Source: Paracoccus sp. SCSIO 75233
Lineage (GTDB): Bacteria; Pseudomonadota; Alphaproteobacteria; Rhodobacterales; Rhodobacteraceae
Length of the DNA stretch: 64,000 bases
NCBI RefSeq assembly: GCF_027912675.1
Contig: NZ_CP115758.1
Coordinates: forward strand, 156,953 to 220,952
Direction of reading: 5' to 3'
Shown here piece after piece: positions 1 through 8,749 of this stretch (positions are counted from its first letter, which is position 1; the number at the start of each line of letters is the position of its first letter). Below the pieces are notes generated by a model. That model was not told where the DNA came from. It searched no databases and worked only from the letters and a program-made list of their open reading frames with translations. A program made the position numbers and the translations under genes.

Positions 1-915
1 GATCTTCGGCCTGGTCCCGTGGCCATGATTTCCCAGTCCGGCGCGCTTGCGGGCCTTATGGCGTTGCGCCTGGGCGAACGCGGCGTGGGCATCAACGCCA
101 TCGTTTCCAGCGGCAACGAAACCGACCTGACCGCAGCGGACCTGCTGGATTATCTGGGCAACGACCCCCAGACGCGGGTGGTTCTTTGCTACGTCGAGGA
201 ACTGCGCGACGGACGCCGTTTTTCCGAAGCGGCCCAGCGGCTGACACAGGCGGGGAAGCATATTGTCGCGGTCAAGGGTGGGCGCAGCCGCGCCGGGTCA
301 CGCGCGGTCCAGTCGCATACCGGCGCCATGGCCGGGGACGACCGGGTGATCAGCGCGGTCTTTCGCGAAACCGGTGTCATCCGCGCCCGTGAATCCGTCG
401 CCGCCGTCGATGCCGTGACGGCGCTCGCCGCGGGTCGACGACCTGCCGGAAACAGGGTCGGGATCATTTCTGTCACCGGCGGGCTTGGCGTCGAAATGAC
501 CGACTTGGCCGAAAGCGCCGGCTTCGAGGTTCCGGTGCTGGATGAAACGACGCAGACGGCGCTGTCGCGCTATGTGCCCTTTTATGGGTCGGTGACAAAC
601 CCGGTCGATCTGACCGGTGTGGTTTTGGCGAATCCCACATATGTCGGACGCTGTCTGGAGGCCGTTGCCGCCGATCCGGGCGTGGATATTGCCATCGCAA
701 TTATCACATTTGTGCCAGATCAGCAGTTCATCGAGGCCTTGGCCGAGGCGTTCGACAGCACAGACAAGCCGATTCTGATCGTCTGGACCGGTTCGGCACG
801 CAGCAATGCCTCGGGCGAGGCGCTGCGCGAACGAGCCGTTCCTGTCTATGATTCGCCCGCTCGGGCGGCATCGGGCCTCGCCGCACTCGCGGTCGCGACA
901 GGAGAAGTGGCATGA
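1..915 (+). CDS. Acyl-CoA synthetase (NDP-forming), CoA-binding/ligase part, 5' partial
   Basis: The reading frame is open from base 1 (DLRPGPVAMISQSGA), so the true start lies outside the window and GTG/ATG codons at 19 and 25 are internal. The visible part matches the CoA-binding and CoA-ligase domains of ADP-forming acyl-CoA synthetases, which interconvert acyl-CoA plus ADP and phosphate with acid, CoA and ATP. The SHTGAMAG stretch (codons near base 315) carries the His that is phosphorylated in this family. The stop overlaps the next start (ATGA), and that next gene supplies the ATP-grasp domain, so the enzyme is split into two subunits. Likely role: activation of the acid degraded by this operon. 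The substrate is unknown. Confidence 0.85.
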   Translation, partial: DLRPGPVAMISQSGALAGLMALRLGERGVGINAIVSSGNETDLTAADLLDYLGNDPQTRVVLCYVEELRDGRRFSEAAQRLTQAGKHIVAVKGGRSRAGSRAVQSHTGAMAGDDRVISAVFRETGVIRARESVAAVDAVTALAAGRRPAGNRVGIISVTGGLGVEMTDLAESAGFEVPVLDETTQTALSRYVPFYGSVTNPVDLTGVVLANPTYVGRCLEAVAADPGVDIAIAIITFVPDQQFIEALAEAFDSTDKPILIVWTGSARSNASGEALRERAVPVYDSPARAASGLAALAVATGEVA

Positions 916-1583
916 CCCAAAGAGAAACGCTGGAAAACTGGCAGCGTGCCGGGCGCACGGTTATCCACGAGGCCGATGCGAAGGATCTGCTGCAACGGAT
1001 TGGAATCCCGGTGCCCCGACGTGACCCCGACCACGGGCGCTGTGTCGCCAAGCTGTGTCACGATGACTATCCGCATAAGTCCGATCACGGGCTCGTCCGT
1101 TTGGGTCTTTCCCCCGACGAGGCGAAACAGGCCGCCGCGGAAATGGCGGAACGTTTTGCGGGCGGCACGGCGCTGATCGAGGAAATGGAAGAAGGGTCCG
1201 TGGCCGAATGGATTATCGGCTGCAAACGCGACGACACCTTTGGTCCGATCGTTCTGGCCGGTCCTGGCGGCATCCTTGTAGAACTGATTGATGCCGCCGA
1301 AATCAGGCTTGCGCCCGCCACCCCGCAAACTGCCGCGGCCATGCTGCGATCGGGTCCGGGGGCGCGGTTGCTGACTGGACTACGCGGCGCAGAACCGGCC
1401 GACAAAGATGCCCTGGCAGACCTGATTTCACGCATATCTGTTTTCTTTGCCGAGAACGCCGATCTGATCTCGGAAATTGAAATCAACCCTGTGATGGTTC
1501 GGGCCGACGGGAAGGGATTGGTCGCCGCCGATGCCTTGATCGTTTTGTCATCAAAGGCGGACGGACAGGAGAAATCAACGTGA
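912..1583 (+). CDS. Acyl-CoA synthetase (NDP-forming), ATP-grasp subunit
   Basis: A 223-residue protein with the ATP-grasp fold of the beta part of NDP-forming acyl-CoA synthetases. It has an early VAKLCHDDYPHKSDHG segment (family form: lysine, then HKTD/HKSD), a central acidic EEM-EEGSVAEWIIG stretch and a C-terminal EIEINPVMV metal-binding segment. It overlaps the upstream CoA-binding subunit by 4 bases and the following MaoC gene by 4 bases, which implies translational coupling. With the upstream gene it would make one activating enzyme. It is a little shorter than typical ATP-grasp subunits because the N-terminal lobe is brief. Confidence 0.83.
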   Translation: MTQRETLENWQRAGRTVIHEADAKDLLQRIGIPVPRRDPDHGRCVAKLCHDDYPHKSDHGLVRLGLSPDEAKQAAAEMAERFAGGTALIEEMEEGSVAEWIIGCKRDDTFGPIVLAGPGGILVELIDAAEIRLAPATPQTAAAMLRSGPGARLLTGLRGAEPADKDALADLISRISVFFAENADLISEIEINPVMVRADGKGLVAADALIVLSSKADGQEKST

Positions 1584-2080
1584 TACGTCACCCTTTTGGA
1601 GAGTTGTCACTTGGCCAGACCGGCATTTCGAGCGGTCGGACGATGACCGAAACCGATGTCGTCAATTTCTGCATGTTGACCGGGAACTGGCTGGAACTTC
1701 ACTCCAACGTCGAGCACGCCAAATCGTCTCTGTATGGCCAGCGCCTCGTGCAGGGCAGCCTCGTGTTCTCGATCGTCAATGCGATGATCCCCTTCGACAG
1801 TTCCGTGCTGGCCGCTTTCTATGGCTGTGACAAGCTACGCTTTTTGCGGCCCACTTTTATCAACGACACCCTTTGGGCCCGCACCGAAATCATCGACCTG
1901 AAGGACCATGACGAAAGGCACGGCGTCGTGACCAGCAAACTGGAAGGCATCAACCAGCGGGACGAAACGGTCCTGCGCTGCGAGTTCAGCCTGCTGATCC
2001 GCAAGTCGCGTCTGGATCGCCCCGGAGAACCGGCCAAAATCCGTGCGGCGCACGACAAGACACAAGGACAGAGCGCATGA
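1580..2080 (+). CDS. MaoC-like hotdog dehydratase/hydratase
   Basis: A 166-residue single-hotdog protein related to MaoC-type enoyl-CoA hydratases, which add water to trans-2-enoyl-CoA. The start is GTG at 1580, overlapping the previous stop, because no ATG in frame fits the family N-terminus (FGELSLGQTGISSGRTMTETDV). The usual D-x5-H active site would fall around TGNWLELHSNVEHA (residues 32-45), where a His is present but the canonical Asp is not obvious, so catalysis is not assured. It sits between the synthetase subunits and an ACAD, as expected for the second step of beta-oxidation. Confidence 0.78.
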   Translation: MIRHPFGELSLGQTGISSGRTMTETDVVNFCMLTGNWLELHSNVEHAKSSLYGQRLVQGSLVFSIVNAMIPFDSSVLAAFYGCDKLRFLRPTFINDTLWARTEIIDLKDHDERHGVVTSKLEGINQRDETVLRCEFSLLIRKSRLDRPGEPAKIRAAHDKTQGQSA

Positions 2081-3219
2081 ACTTTCTGACACCCGAGCAA
2101 GAGATGTGGCGCGCCACCGTCGAGCGTTTCGTCGACGAAGAGATCGGCCGCGATTATATCCGCAATTGCGACCGCGAGCGCAAATACCCCTACGAAGCCT
2201 ATGAAAAAGTGGCCAAGCAGGGCTGGCTCGGCATCCTGTTTTCAGAAGAGAGCGGCGGTCTTGGCGGTGACATCATGGATTATGCCCTGATGTGCGAAGG
2301 GTTGGCCAAATACGGCTTTGACTTCTCGACCGGGTTGATGGTGGCGACGTTCACCGCGATGAATGTCGAGAAATTCGGCACGCCCGAGCAAAAAGAGCGG
2401 TACATCCAGCCCTTCCTCAATGGCGACATCCGCTTTTCGATCTCGATTTCCGAACCGGGCGCGGGGTCGGATGCGGCATCGACAAAGACCCGCGCGCGGC
2501 GCGACGGCAACGGCTGGGTCGTCAACGGGCAGAAACTGTGGTGCTCGGGCGCTGCGGCCGATAACGCAATCCTTGCAATGCTGACCCGGACCGACCCCGA
2601 CGCGCCCAAACACAAGGGGCTGTCGGTTTTCCTGATCCCCAATGACACCGAAGGTCTGGACATCCGCAAGCTGCCGACCATGGCGCGCCGCGCAACCGGC
2701 ACCACCGAGATTTTCGTGGACGACGTGAAACTGCCGGCCGATGCGCTGCTGGGCACGGAAAACGATGGCTGGAAGATCATCACCGACCATCTGGAACTGG
2801 AACGCGTGGCCGTGGCCGCCGCCTATGTGGGCAATGCCCAGACAGCCGTAGACGATGCTCTGCGCTACGCCCACGAACGGATTCAGTTCGACAAGCCGAT
2901 CTTCGACTTTCAGGTGATCCGCCACATGCTGGCCGACATGCAGACCCAGGTCGATGCCGCCCGGCTGTTGGTTTATCGCGCCGCCAGCCTGGCCGCAGCC
3001 AAGACGCCCTGCACGCGAGAGGTCTCGATGGCAAAGCTCTATGCCTCCGAGACGCTGCAGACGGTGACGCGCAACGGAATGCAGATCCTGGGTGGCCACT
3101 CGATGCTGCCCGAAGCAGATATGGAGCGGTATTTCCGCGAAGGGATGCAAAGCACCATCGGCGGCGGAACCTCGCAGATTCAGCGTACGCTCATCGCCAA
3201 GACCATGCGCCCGGGCTAA
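2077..3219 (+). CDS. Acyl-CoA dehydrogenase
   Basis: A full-length 380-residue ACAD that would oxidise acyl-CoA to 2-enoyl-CoA with FAD, passing electrons to ETF. FAD/substrate motifs are visible: ISISEPGAGSDAAS (about residues 124-137), GWVVNGQKLWCSG, the helical segment FDKPIFDFQVIRHMLADM, and C-terminal GGGTSQIQR. The position that carries the catalytic Glu in medium-chain ACADs is Gly here (IGGGTSQIQ), so the base must come from elsewhere, as in the isovaleryl/long-chain branch. It overlaps the MaoC stop by 4 bases and is followed by a 47-base gap before the thiolase-like gene. Confidence 0.9.
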   Translation: MNFLTPEQEMWRATVERFVDEEIGRDYIRNCDRERKYPYEAYEKVAKQGWLGILFSEESGGLGGDIMDYALMCEGLAKYGFDFSTGLMVATFTAMNVEKFGTPEQKERYIQPFLNGDIRFSISISEPGAGSDAASTKTRARRDGNGWVVNGQKLWCSGAAADNAILAMLTRTDPDAPKHKGLSVFLIPNDTEGLDIRKLPTMARRATGTTEIFVDDVKLPADALLGTENDGWKIITDHLELERVAVAAAYVGNAQTAVDDALRYAHERIQFDKPIFDFQVIRHMLADMQTQVDAARLLVYRAASLAAAKTPCTREVSMAKLYASETLQTVTRNGMQILGGHSMLPEADMERYFREGMQSTIGGGTSQIQRTLIAKTMRPG

Positions 3220-3266
3220 CAGTTCGGGGCGCACCGGGACAGCCCGACAAGAAGGAGAAAGAGCAT

Positions 3267-4439
3267 ATGAAGAACGGACGAGAACCGGTGGTCGTCGGCA
3301 TCGCCGACGCGCCGCTGAAGGACGGCAAGTTCGTCACCAAGGCTTCGGTCCTTGGTCATGCCGCATTTGTGGCAAAAGCCGCCGTCGAAGAAGCAGGACT
3401 GAAGTTGAGCGATGTCGACGGTCTTCTGACGGCCGGCATGTGGGGGGTCCCCGGCCCCGGCCAACTGGCCACGGTGACGCTGGGCGAATATCTGGGCATC
3501 ATGCCGACATTCGTCGATGGCACGAATATTGGCGGTTCGGCATTCGAGGCCCATATCGCACATGCCGCCATGGCTCTTCGCGAAGGCTATTGCGAGGTTG
3601 CGCTGATTGTCTACAGCTCGGACCAGAAATCCCTGCGCAGCCGCAATCTAGGGGGTCGGCCTTCAGTCCTGTCCATGCAGCATGAAACGCCTTACGGAAT
3701 GCCCACGCCTGTGGGCGGCTATGCGATGGCCGCACAGCGCCATATGCATGAATTTGGCACCACGTCCGAGAATCTGGCCGAAATCGCCGTCGCGACGCGG
3801 AAATGGGCACAGTTGAACCCCGAGGCGACGCGTCGCGATCCGCTGTCCATTGACGACGTGCTGTCCAGCACGATGATCTCGGAGCCGCTGCATCTGCTCG
3901 ATTGCTGTCTCGTCACCGACGGGGCCGGCGCCCTCGTCATGACCACCGCCGAGCGGGCCAAGGACCTCAACACCCGTCCCGTCGCGGTCAAGGGCTATGG
4001 CGAGGCGCATACCCACTGGGCCATCGGCGAAATGCCGGACCTCGCCCGCCTGCTTCCCGCGCAAAAGGCCGGGGAACGCGCAATAAAAATGGCCGGGGTG
4101 AGCCATTCGGATATCGACCTGGTCGAGATCTATGACAGCTTTACCATCACCGTGCTGCTCTCGCTCGAGGCTCTCGGCTTCTGCAAGATCGGCGAAGGCG
4201 GGGATTTCGTGTCGGGCCAGCGCACGGCACCAGGCGGGGCGTTCCCAATGAACACCAGCGGCGGCGGCCTCTCGGCGCTGCATCCGGGCATGTTCGGAAT
4301 GTTCCTGCTGATCGAGGCCGTCCGGCAGCTTCGCGGCGAAGGCGGCGAGCGCCAGGTCAAGGGCGCCGAGACCGCTCTGGTGCATGGTACCGGGGGTACG
4401 CTTTCCTCAGGTGCGACCGTGATTTTGCAGAAGGGCTAA
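3267..4439 (+). CDS. Thiolase-like (SCP-x/Ltp2-type) protein, copy 1
   Basis: A 390-residue member of the lipid-transfer/SCP-x thiolase-like family. It shows VGIADAP at the N-terminus, LLDCCLVTDGAGALV (residues 210-224), EIYDSFT (Tyr 289) and NTSGGGLSALHPGMFG (His 339). The classical thiolase nucleophile (C-x-S-G) is missing: the equivalent stretch reads NIGGSAFEAH (GGSAF at 89-93). Known relatives lacking this Cys include the steroid side-chain retro-aldolase Ltp2, which works with a DUF35 partner, and the next gene encodes such a partner. It may therefore be an aldolase or C-C lyase rather than a true thiolase. The start ATG has a clear GAAGGAGAAAG Shine-Dalgarno. Confidence 0.85.
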   Translation: MKNGREPVVVGIADAPLKDGKFVTKASVLGHAAFVAKAAVEEAGLKLSDVDGLLTAGMWGVPGPGQLATVTLGEYLGIMPTFVDGTNIGGSAFEAHIAHAAMALREGYCEVALIVYSSDQKSLRSRNLGGRPSVLSMQHETPYGMPTPVGGYAMAAQRHMHEFGTTSENLAEIAVATRKWAQLNPEATRRDPLSIDDVLSSTMISEPLHLLDCCLVTDGAGALVMTTAERAKDLNTRPVAVKGYGEAHTHWAIGEMPDLARLLPAQKAGERAIKMAGVSHSDIDLVEIYDSFTITVLLSLEALGFCKIGEGGDFVSGQRTAPGGAFPMNTSGGGLSALHPGMFGMFLLIEAVRQLRGEGGERQVKGAETALVHGTGGTLSSGATVILQKG

Positions 4440-4443
4440 GACG

Positions 4444-4848
4444 ATGAGCATTGAAAAACCGCTTCCGGTGATCGACCATGACAGTGCCCCCTATTGGGAG
4501 GCCACGCGCGAGGGCCGCCTCGACATCCCGCTTTGCGGCGATTGCGGCAAACATCATTTCTATCCCCGCTCTATTTGCCCGTATTGCCATTCCGACAATC
4601 TGCGCTTCAACACCGTGAGCGGACGCGGCAAGGTGCATACCTTCACCATCGCGCGCCGTCCGGCAGGGCCGACTTTCGCGGATGACGTGCCATATGTCGT
4701 GGCATTGATCGAGCTGGAGGAAGGCCCCCGGATGATGAGCCGGATCCAGACCGGCGACCCCGAGAAGGTTCATATCGGGGCCAAGGTGGAAGTGACGTTC
4801 GTCAAGGCAACCGACGAAGTGACTTTTCCCTACTTCAAAATGACCTGA
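4444..4848 (+). CDS. Zn-ribbon/OB-fold DUF35 protein, partner of thiolase-like copy 1
   Basis: A 134-residue protein with a rubredoxin-like zinc ribbon (Cys 31, 34, 45, 48 in CGDC and CPYC) followed by an OB-fold ending in EVTFPYFKMT. DUF35 proteins of this kind bind and complete the active complex of thiolase-like enzymes; the best studied example is the Ltp2-ChsH2 DUF35 complex. It lies 4 bases after the thiolase-like gene and is the last gene of the operon, with a terminator hairpin about 35 bases downstream. Confidence 0.88.
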   Translation: MSIEKPLPVIDHDSAPYWEATREGRLDIPLCGDCGKHHFYPRSICPYCHSDNLRFNTVSGRGKVHTFTIARRPAGPTFADDVPYVVALIELEEGPRMMSRIQTGDPEKVHIGAKVEVTFVKATDEVTFPYFKMT

Positions 4849-4882
4849 GGCCAGAGGCACCGCCACTTCGGGGCCGAATGTG

Positions 4883-4926
4883 GAAGAGCCGTCGCAGAGG
4901 TTGTCTGCGGTGGCTCTTCGCTTTTC
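4883..4926 (+). terminator. Rho-independent terminator of the 1-4848 operon
   Basis: GAAGAGCC (4883-4890) pairs with GGCTCTTC (4912-4919), and the stem extends inward through CGCAGA/TCTGCG with a two-base mismatch. It is followed by GCTTTTC. It separates the plus-strand operon from the convergent TRAP permease gene. Confidence 0.75.
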
Positions 4927-4931
4927 GGAGG

Positions 4932-6875
4932 TCACCCGGCGCGGCCGGGCTGCGGTGCTCCGCGCAAAAACCGCCACGCCAAGAGCCCGGCCAGCGCCAG
5001 CCCACCAACGATGTCGGCCGCAGGCGCGGCGTAAAACAGCAAGCCGGCAGCCGACAGGAACAGCAACCGGCCGATGACCGGCACCTTTCCACGAAACCAG
5101 CCGCTTGTGCCGACGCTGACGGCAAAAACCGCGGCGCAGGCCACGCCCATATCCAGTAGGATTTGCACCGTGCCGCCCTGGGCCAGTATGCCCGGCCGGA
5201 ACACAAAGAGAAACGGCACCACATAGATCGCTCCGGCCAACATCAGCGCGCGACCCGCCACCCGCCAGAAATTGGCCCCTGCCAGGGCGGCGGCGGCATA
5301 GACACTGGCGCAGACCGGTGGCGTGATGGCCGACAGGATCGCATAGTAGAAGACAAAAAGATGAGCCGTCAGTTCGGGTAGGCCAAGCCGCACGAGACTG
5401 GGCGCGGCGATTGCCGCCGCCAGCACATAGGAGGCCGTCGTCGGCACGTCCATACCCAGCAAGATCGCCAGCACCGCCGCCAGCAACAGGGCCACGATCA
5501 ACCCCTGACCGGACACAGAGAACAACAGGTTCGAGACTTTGACCCCGGCACCCGTCGCCGTCAGAACCTTGACGACGATGGCGGCGCAGGCTAGCAGCGC
5601 GGCGATCATCACCAACGCCCGCCCTGCTTCGATCATCCCCTCATAGAGGTCGCGCGCCAGCTTGGCCCAAGAGGCCAGCACGCCCTGCTCTCTTCCGTCA
5701 CGCGCGAACGGGCGCACCACCACACAGGCCAAAACCAGTATGATAACAGCACCGGCACCTGCAAAGCTCGGCGTGTAGCCGTTGAACAGGAAGTAGACCA
5801 TCGCCGCGATGGGAAGAAACAAGGGAATTGACTTGTCCGGTGCGAGGAATTCCGCCGGTTCGGGCATTTCGCTCCTCGGTGTCGGTTGCAACCCTGTGCG
5901 ACGCGCATAGAGATCCACCCCGAGCCATACCGCCAGGTAGTAGAGAAATGCCGGACCGATCGCCGCAACGACAATGTCGGTATAGGGAATGTTCAGGAAC
6001 TCAGCCATGATGAAGGCCGCTGCCCCCATCACCGGCGGCGTAAGCTGGCCGGCGGAGGAGGCAACGGCCTCGACCGCCCCGGCAAAGGCCGGTGGATAGC
6101 GCAGCCGCTTCATCGTGGGAATGGTGATCGAGCCGGTCGCCATGACGTTGGCCACTGCCGAACCGGTCACCGTCCCGAACATCGCCGAAGACAGGGCACA
6201 GACCTTTGCCGGGCCGCCATACGTTCGACCGGCGATCCACGTTGCCATTTTCATGAAAGCATCCGTTGCCCCGGTCGACAGCAGGAGCGCCCCCAGAAGC
6301 ACATAGATCACGATGACCCGTGCCCCGATATCCGCAAGGTAGCCGAACAGGCCGGTGGTCGAGCTGTAAAATGTCTCGACAGCGGTACGTGCCGAAACGC
6401 GCGGCGGGCGCCAGGCGCCGTCGATCAGGTCATAGCCGAAATAGAAATAGATCACGGTGCAAAGGGCCAGCAGCGGCAGGAACCATCCGATCACCCGGCG
6501 CGCGGCCTCGAGGGTCAGCAGAACAGCTATCAGACCTGCCGCCTTGTCGATCGGCCCATAGCGCACCATGATATCCGAAAAGCGATCCCGGTTCAGGATC
6601 ACGTAGAGGCAAACCGCGAACGCCAGTAGTCCCAGCATGATGTCCACAGCCCGTTCAATCCCGCTTCGCGCACCGGTCCGCGAGGCGCGTGCCGCATAAA
6701 GAAAGAACGCGCCGCCGATACCGAAACCGATAAAGATCGGCCGCTGAACCAGCGGTTCGAACTGCCCGAATAAGGCATTGTAGAAATGCAGAGCGACGAA
6801 TGCCGCCAACAATACTCCAAGCGCCTGCCCTCCGCGCCGTTCCCAATTGGGTATTGCGGTCGATGTCTGCGTCAT
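4932..6875 (-). CDS. TRAP transporter fused permease (TAXI-associated)
   Basis: A 647-residue polytopic membrane protein in which the small (4-helix) and large (12-helix) TRAP subunits are fused, the usual form for TAXI-type systems. The conserved core TGSAVANVMATGSITIPTMKR and ASSAGQLTPPVMGAAAF is visible in the middle, and GMDVPTTASYVLAAAIAAPSLV near residue 480. It would use ion gradients to import an organic acid delivered by the binding protein encoded just upstream (6965-7936). The pair sits directly downstream of a CoA-transferase, suggesting uptake coupled to CoA activation. Confidence 0.92.
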   Translation of the reverse strand: MTQTSTAIPNWERRGGQALGVLLAAFVALHFYNALFGQFEPLVQRPIFIGFGIGGAFFLYAARASRTGARSGIERAVDIMLGLLAFAVCLYVILNRDRFSDIMVRYGPIDKAAGLIAVLLTLEAARRVIGWFLPLLALCTVIYFYFGYDLIDGAWRPPRVSARTAVETFYSSTTGLFGYLADIGARVIVIYVLLGALLLSTGATDAFMKMATWIAGRTYGGPAKVCALSSAMFGTVTGSAVANVMATGSITIPTMKRLRYPPAFAGAVEAVASSAGQLTPPVMGAAAFIMAEFLNIPYTDIVVAAIGPAFLYYLAVWLGVDLYARRTGLQPTPRSEMPEPAEFLAPDKSIPLFLPIAAMVYFLFNGYTPSFAGAGAVIILVLACVVVRPFARDGREQGVLASWAKLARDLYEGMIEAGRALVMIAALLACAAIVVKVLTATGAGVKVSNLLFSVSGQGLIVALLLAAVLAILLGMDVPTTASYVLAAAIAAPSLVRLGLPELTAHLFVFYYAILSAITPPVCASVYAAAALAGANFWRVAGRALMLAGAIYVVPFLFVFRPGILAQGGTVQILLDMGVACAAVFAVSVGTSGWFRGKVPVIGRLLFLSAAGLLFYAAPAADIVGGLALAGLLAWRFLRGAPQPGRAG

Positions 6876-6898
6876 GTTCTCTCCGAGAGCGGTAACGG

Positions 6899-6919
6899 CG
6901 GGGTGCCCGCAGCACCCCG
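6899..6919 (-). other. Intercistronic hairpin between TAXI binding protein and permease genes
   Basis: CGGGGTGC (6899-6906) pairs perfectly with GCACCCCG (6912-6919) around a 5-base loop, with no T-run. It lies in the 89-base gap between the binding-protein stop and the permease start. Such hairpins commonly stabilise the 3' end of a binding-protein message so that it exceeds permease mRNA; that role is inferred here. Confidence 0.5.
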
Positions 6920-6964
6920 TCTGGATCAGCCTATGGCCGCCGTCGTGACGGCCCGCGATTCCGG

Positions 6965-7936
6965 TCAGCTTCCGGCCGCCTCTCTCCAGTAACGTTCCGC
7001 ACCTGGATGATAGGGTATACCGGTCTCGATTGTGGCGACGGCATCGGCGGCGATGTCGTAATCCGCAAGCTGCGGCCAGGCTTCGACCAGCAGGTCCATG
7101 TTCTGGTGGATGCTGCGAGCGATGTCATAGGCGCTCTGGTCATCCATGACGCCGGTGCGGGTCAGGAAGAAGACGTTGAGCTTGGGTACCCGCATTTCCT
7201 CGGATCCCGGAATAAGCCCTGCGGGAAGAGTCGTGAAACCGACGCCCTCCATGGCTTCTGTCGCCGCTTTCTCCTGCTCTTCGGTGAAGCCGATCAACCG
7301 CATCTTGGTGCTTGTCATCAACTCTTGCAGGGTTGCATCGACAGAGTTTGCGGCCCCGTATTTGCTATAACCGATGATCTGGCGGTTCTTGATGCCTTCC
7401 ACCGCGTCGCCAACGGCGCCATGCACCAGGTCCGCGTTGATATCGAACATGGACAGGACACCGGTCGTCAACGTCTCGGCCGCCGATCCGCGGATGCCGG
7501 GATTGAACTTCTTTCCGTCCAGTTCGTCCAGCGTCGTCACACCAGACTCTTCGGTGACCGCGATCAGCAGGATCGAGGCGCTGTAAGGATAAAGCGCAAC
7601 CGTATCTGGGATTGCGTTACCTTCGAACTTGCCGGTCCCGTTTCTGGCGGAGATCAGAATGTCGGTGGTGGCAAGCCCAAGGTCGATCTCGTCGCGCGCC
7701 AGCCGCAGCACATTGTCCACGCTGGCCCCGGTTTCGATCACGCTGACATTGGTGCCTTCCATGCCGGTCTCGATCGCCTTGCTCATCGCAACCGAAATGG
7801 TGAAATGGCTCGACGTCGGGCTGGTCGTGCCCATCGTGAGATCCTTGGCAGATGCCGCGCCGCCAAGGGCTATCGCGCCCATGGCCGCGATAGCACCCAC
7901 CGCCGCCCGGTATCCGGTCAACTTGCGTTGGATCAT
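6965..7936 (-). CDS. TAXI-family TRAP solute-binding protein
   Basis: A 323-residue periplasmic binding protein with a signal peptide (positively charged MIQRKLTGYR, hydrophobic stretch, cleavage after GGAASA). The mature protein begins KDLTMGTTSPTSSHFTISVAMSKAI, the characteristic TAXI start. Its sequence FNPGIRGSAAETLTTGVLSMF lies in the ligand-binding domain. It delivers an unidentified solute to the fused permease. The gene follows the CoA-transferase beta gene by 45 bases, so all four genes (9699 down to 4932) probably form one transcript. Confidence 0.9.
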   Translation of the reverse strand: MIQRKLTGYRAAVGAIAAMGAIALGGAASAKDLTMGTTSPTSSHFTISVAMSKAIETGMEGTNVSVIETGASVDNVLRLARDEIDLGLATTDILISARNGTGKFEGNAIPDTVALYPYSASILLIAVTEESGVTTLDELDGKKFNPGIRGSAAETLTTGVLSMFDINADLVHGAVGDAVEGIKNRQIIGYSKYGAANSVDATLQELMTSTKMRLIGFTEEQEKAATEAMEGVGFTTLPAGLIPGSEEMRVPKLNVFFLTRTGVMDDQSAYDIARSIHQNMDLLVEAWPQLADYDIAADAVATIETGIPYHPGAERYWREAAGS

Positions 7937-7981
7937 TTTATCCTCCCGTTTTTGCCTTTAAAGTAACGTCAGCCCGGTCGC

Positions 7982-8749
7982 TTAAGCACGCAGGGCCCCC
8001 GATGTATCGATCCGCTCTCTCAGAACGCGCAATTCTTCCTCCGTTGGTGGCCGCGTTTGCGGCACCTCGCCTCTGATCGCCAGATCGAACCCCGTATGAC
8101 GCTGGACCTCTTCGGGCGTATTTCCCGCATGCACCGATTTCAGTCGCATTCGCAGCGTCGTCTTGTCGAAATCCATAACCGCTCGCGGTGTCACCACCAG
8201 GCGCGGTCCTTCATTGACCAGCCCGGCGTCGCGTTTCGCGGCAGGCCCGGACAGATGTCCGGGTATTGTGATGAAATCGACCGTTTCCACAAAGTTTCGC
8301 GCCGTATGCACGGTGGGGCAAATGTAATACCGCGACGAGGTGTGGCAGTATGACAGGTTTGCTGCCCCCGGCCCGCGCATCTTTGGTGCGTGCAGCGTGC
8401 CGCCGACGTGGTGCAGGTTGATGTTGCCGTACACATCGTGCTGCAAGCCACTGTGAAAGAAAAAATCCAGCCCGTGATGGCTGTGGCCGAACAACTCGAT
8501 AAAGGTCTCGGCGGCCTCGCAGCGGCCGAGCGCACGATCGTCCAGCATCGACGGATACAAACGCCCCGGCTCGGGGTTGAAGAACATCTCGCCGCCGACC
8601 GTCAGGTTCGGTGCATGCAGCTCGCGGGCTAGCGCAATGGCCGCCATCGGCACCAACGCGGCTGCACCCGCCGCACCCAGTTCTCCGTCGGCCAGATCGC
8701 GGGCCAACACGACGACCATCTGTTCAATTGGGGAAACCGCTGCACTCAT
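7982..8749 (-). CDS. CoA-transferase family I, beta subunit (GctB/IpdB-like)
   Basis: A 255-residue subunit of a heteromeric CoA-transferase-fold enzyme. Segments GAAGAAALVPMAAIALARELHAPNLTV and GRLYPSM are typical of glutaconate CoA-transferase beta chains. A Glu is present at GGEMFFNP (about residue 53), near where the catalytic Glu of true transferases sits. Both true transferases (glutaconate type) and the steroid-ring hydrolase IpdAB share this fold and size, and sequence inspection alone does not separate them. It overlaps the alpha subunit gene by 4 bases. Confidence 0.82.
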   Translation of the reverse strand: MSAAVSPIEQMVVVLARDLADGELGAAGAAALVPMAAIALARELHAPNLTVGGEMFFNPEPGRLYPSMLDDRALGRCEAAETFIELFGHSHHGLDFFFHSGLQHDVYGNINLHHVGGTLHAPKMRGPGAANLSYCHTSSRYYICPTVHTARNFVETVDFITIPGHLSGPAAKRDAGLVNEGPRLVVTPRAVMDFDKTTLRMRLKSVHAGNTPEEVQRHTGFDLAIRGEVPQTRPPTEEELRVLRERIDTSGALRA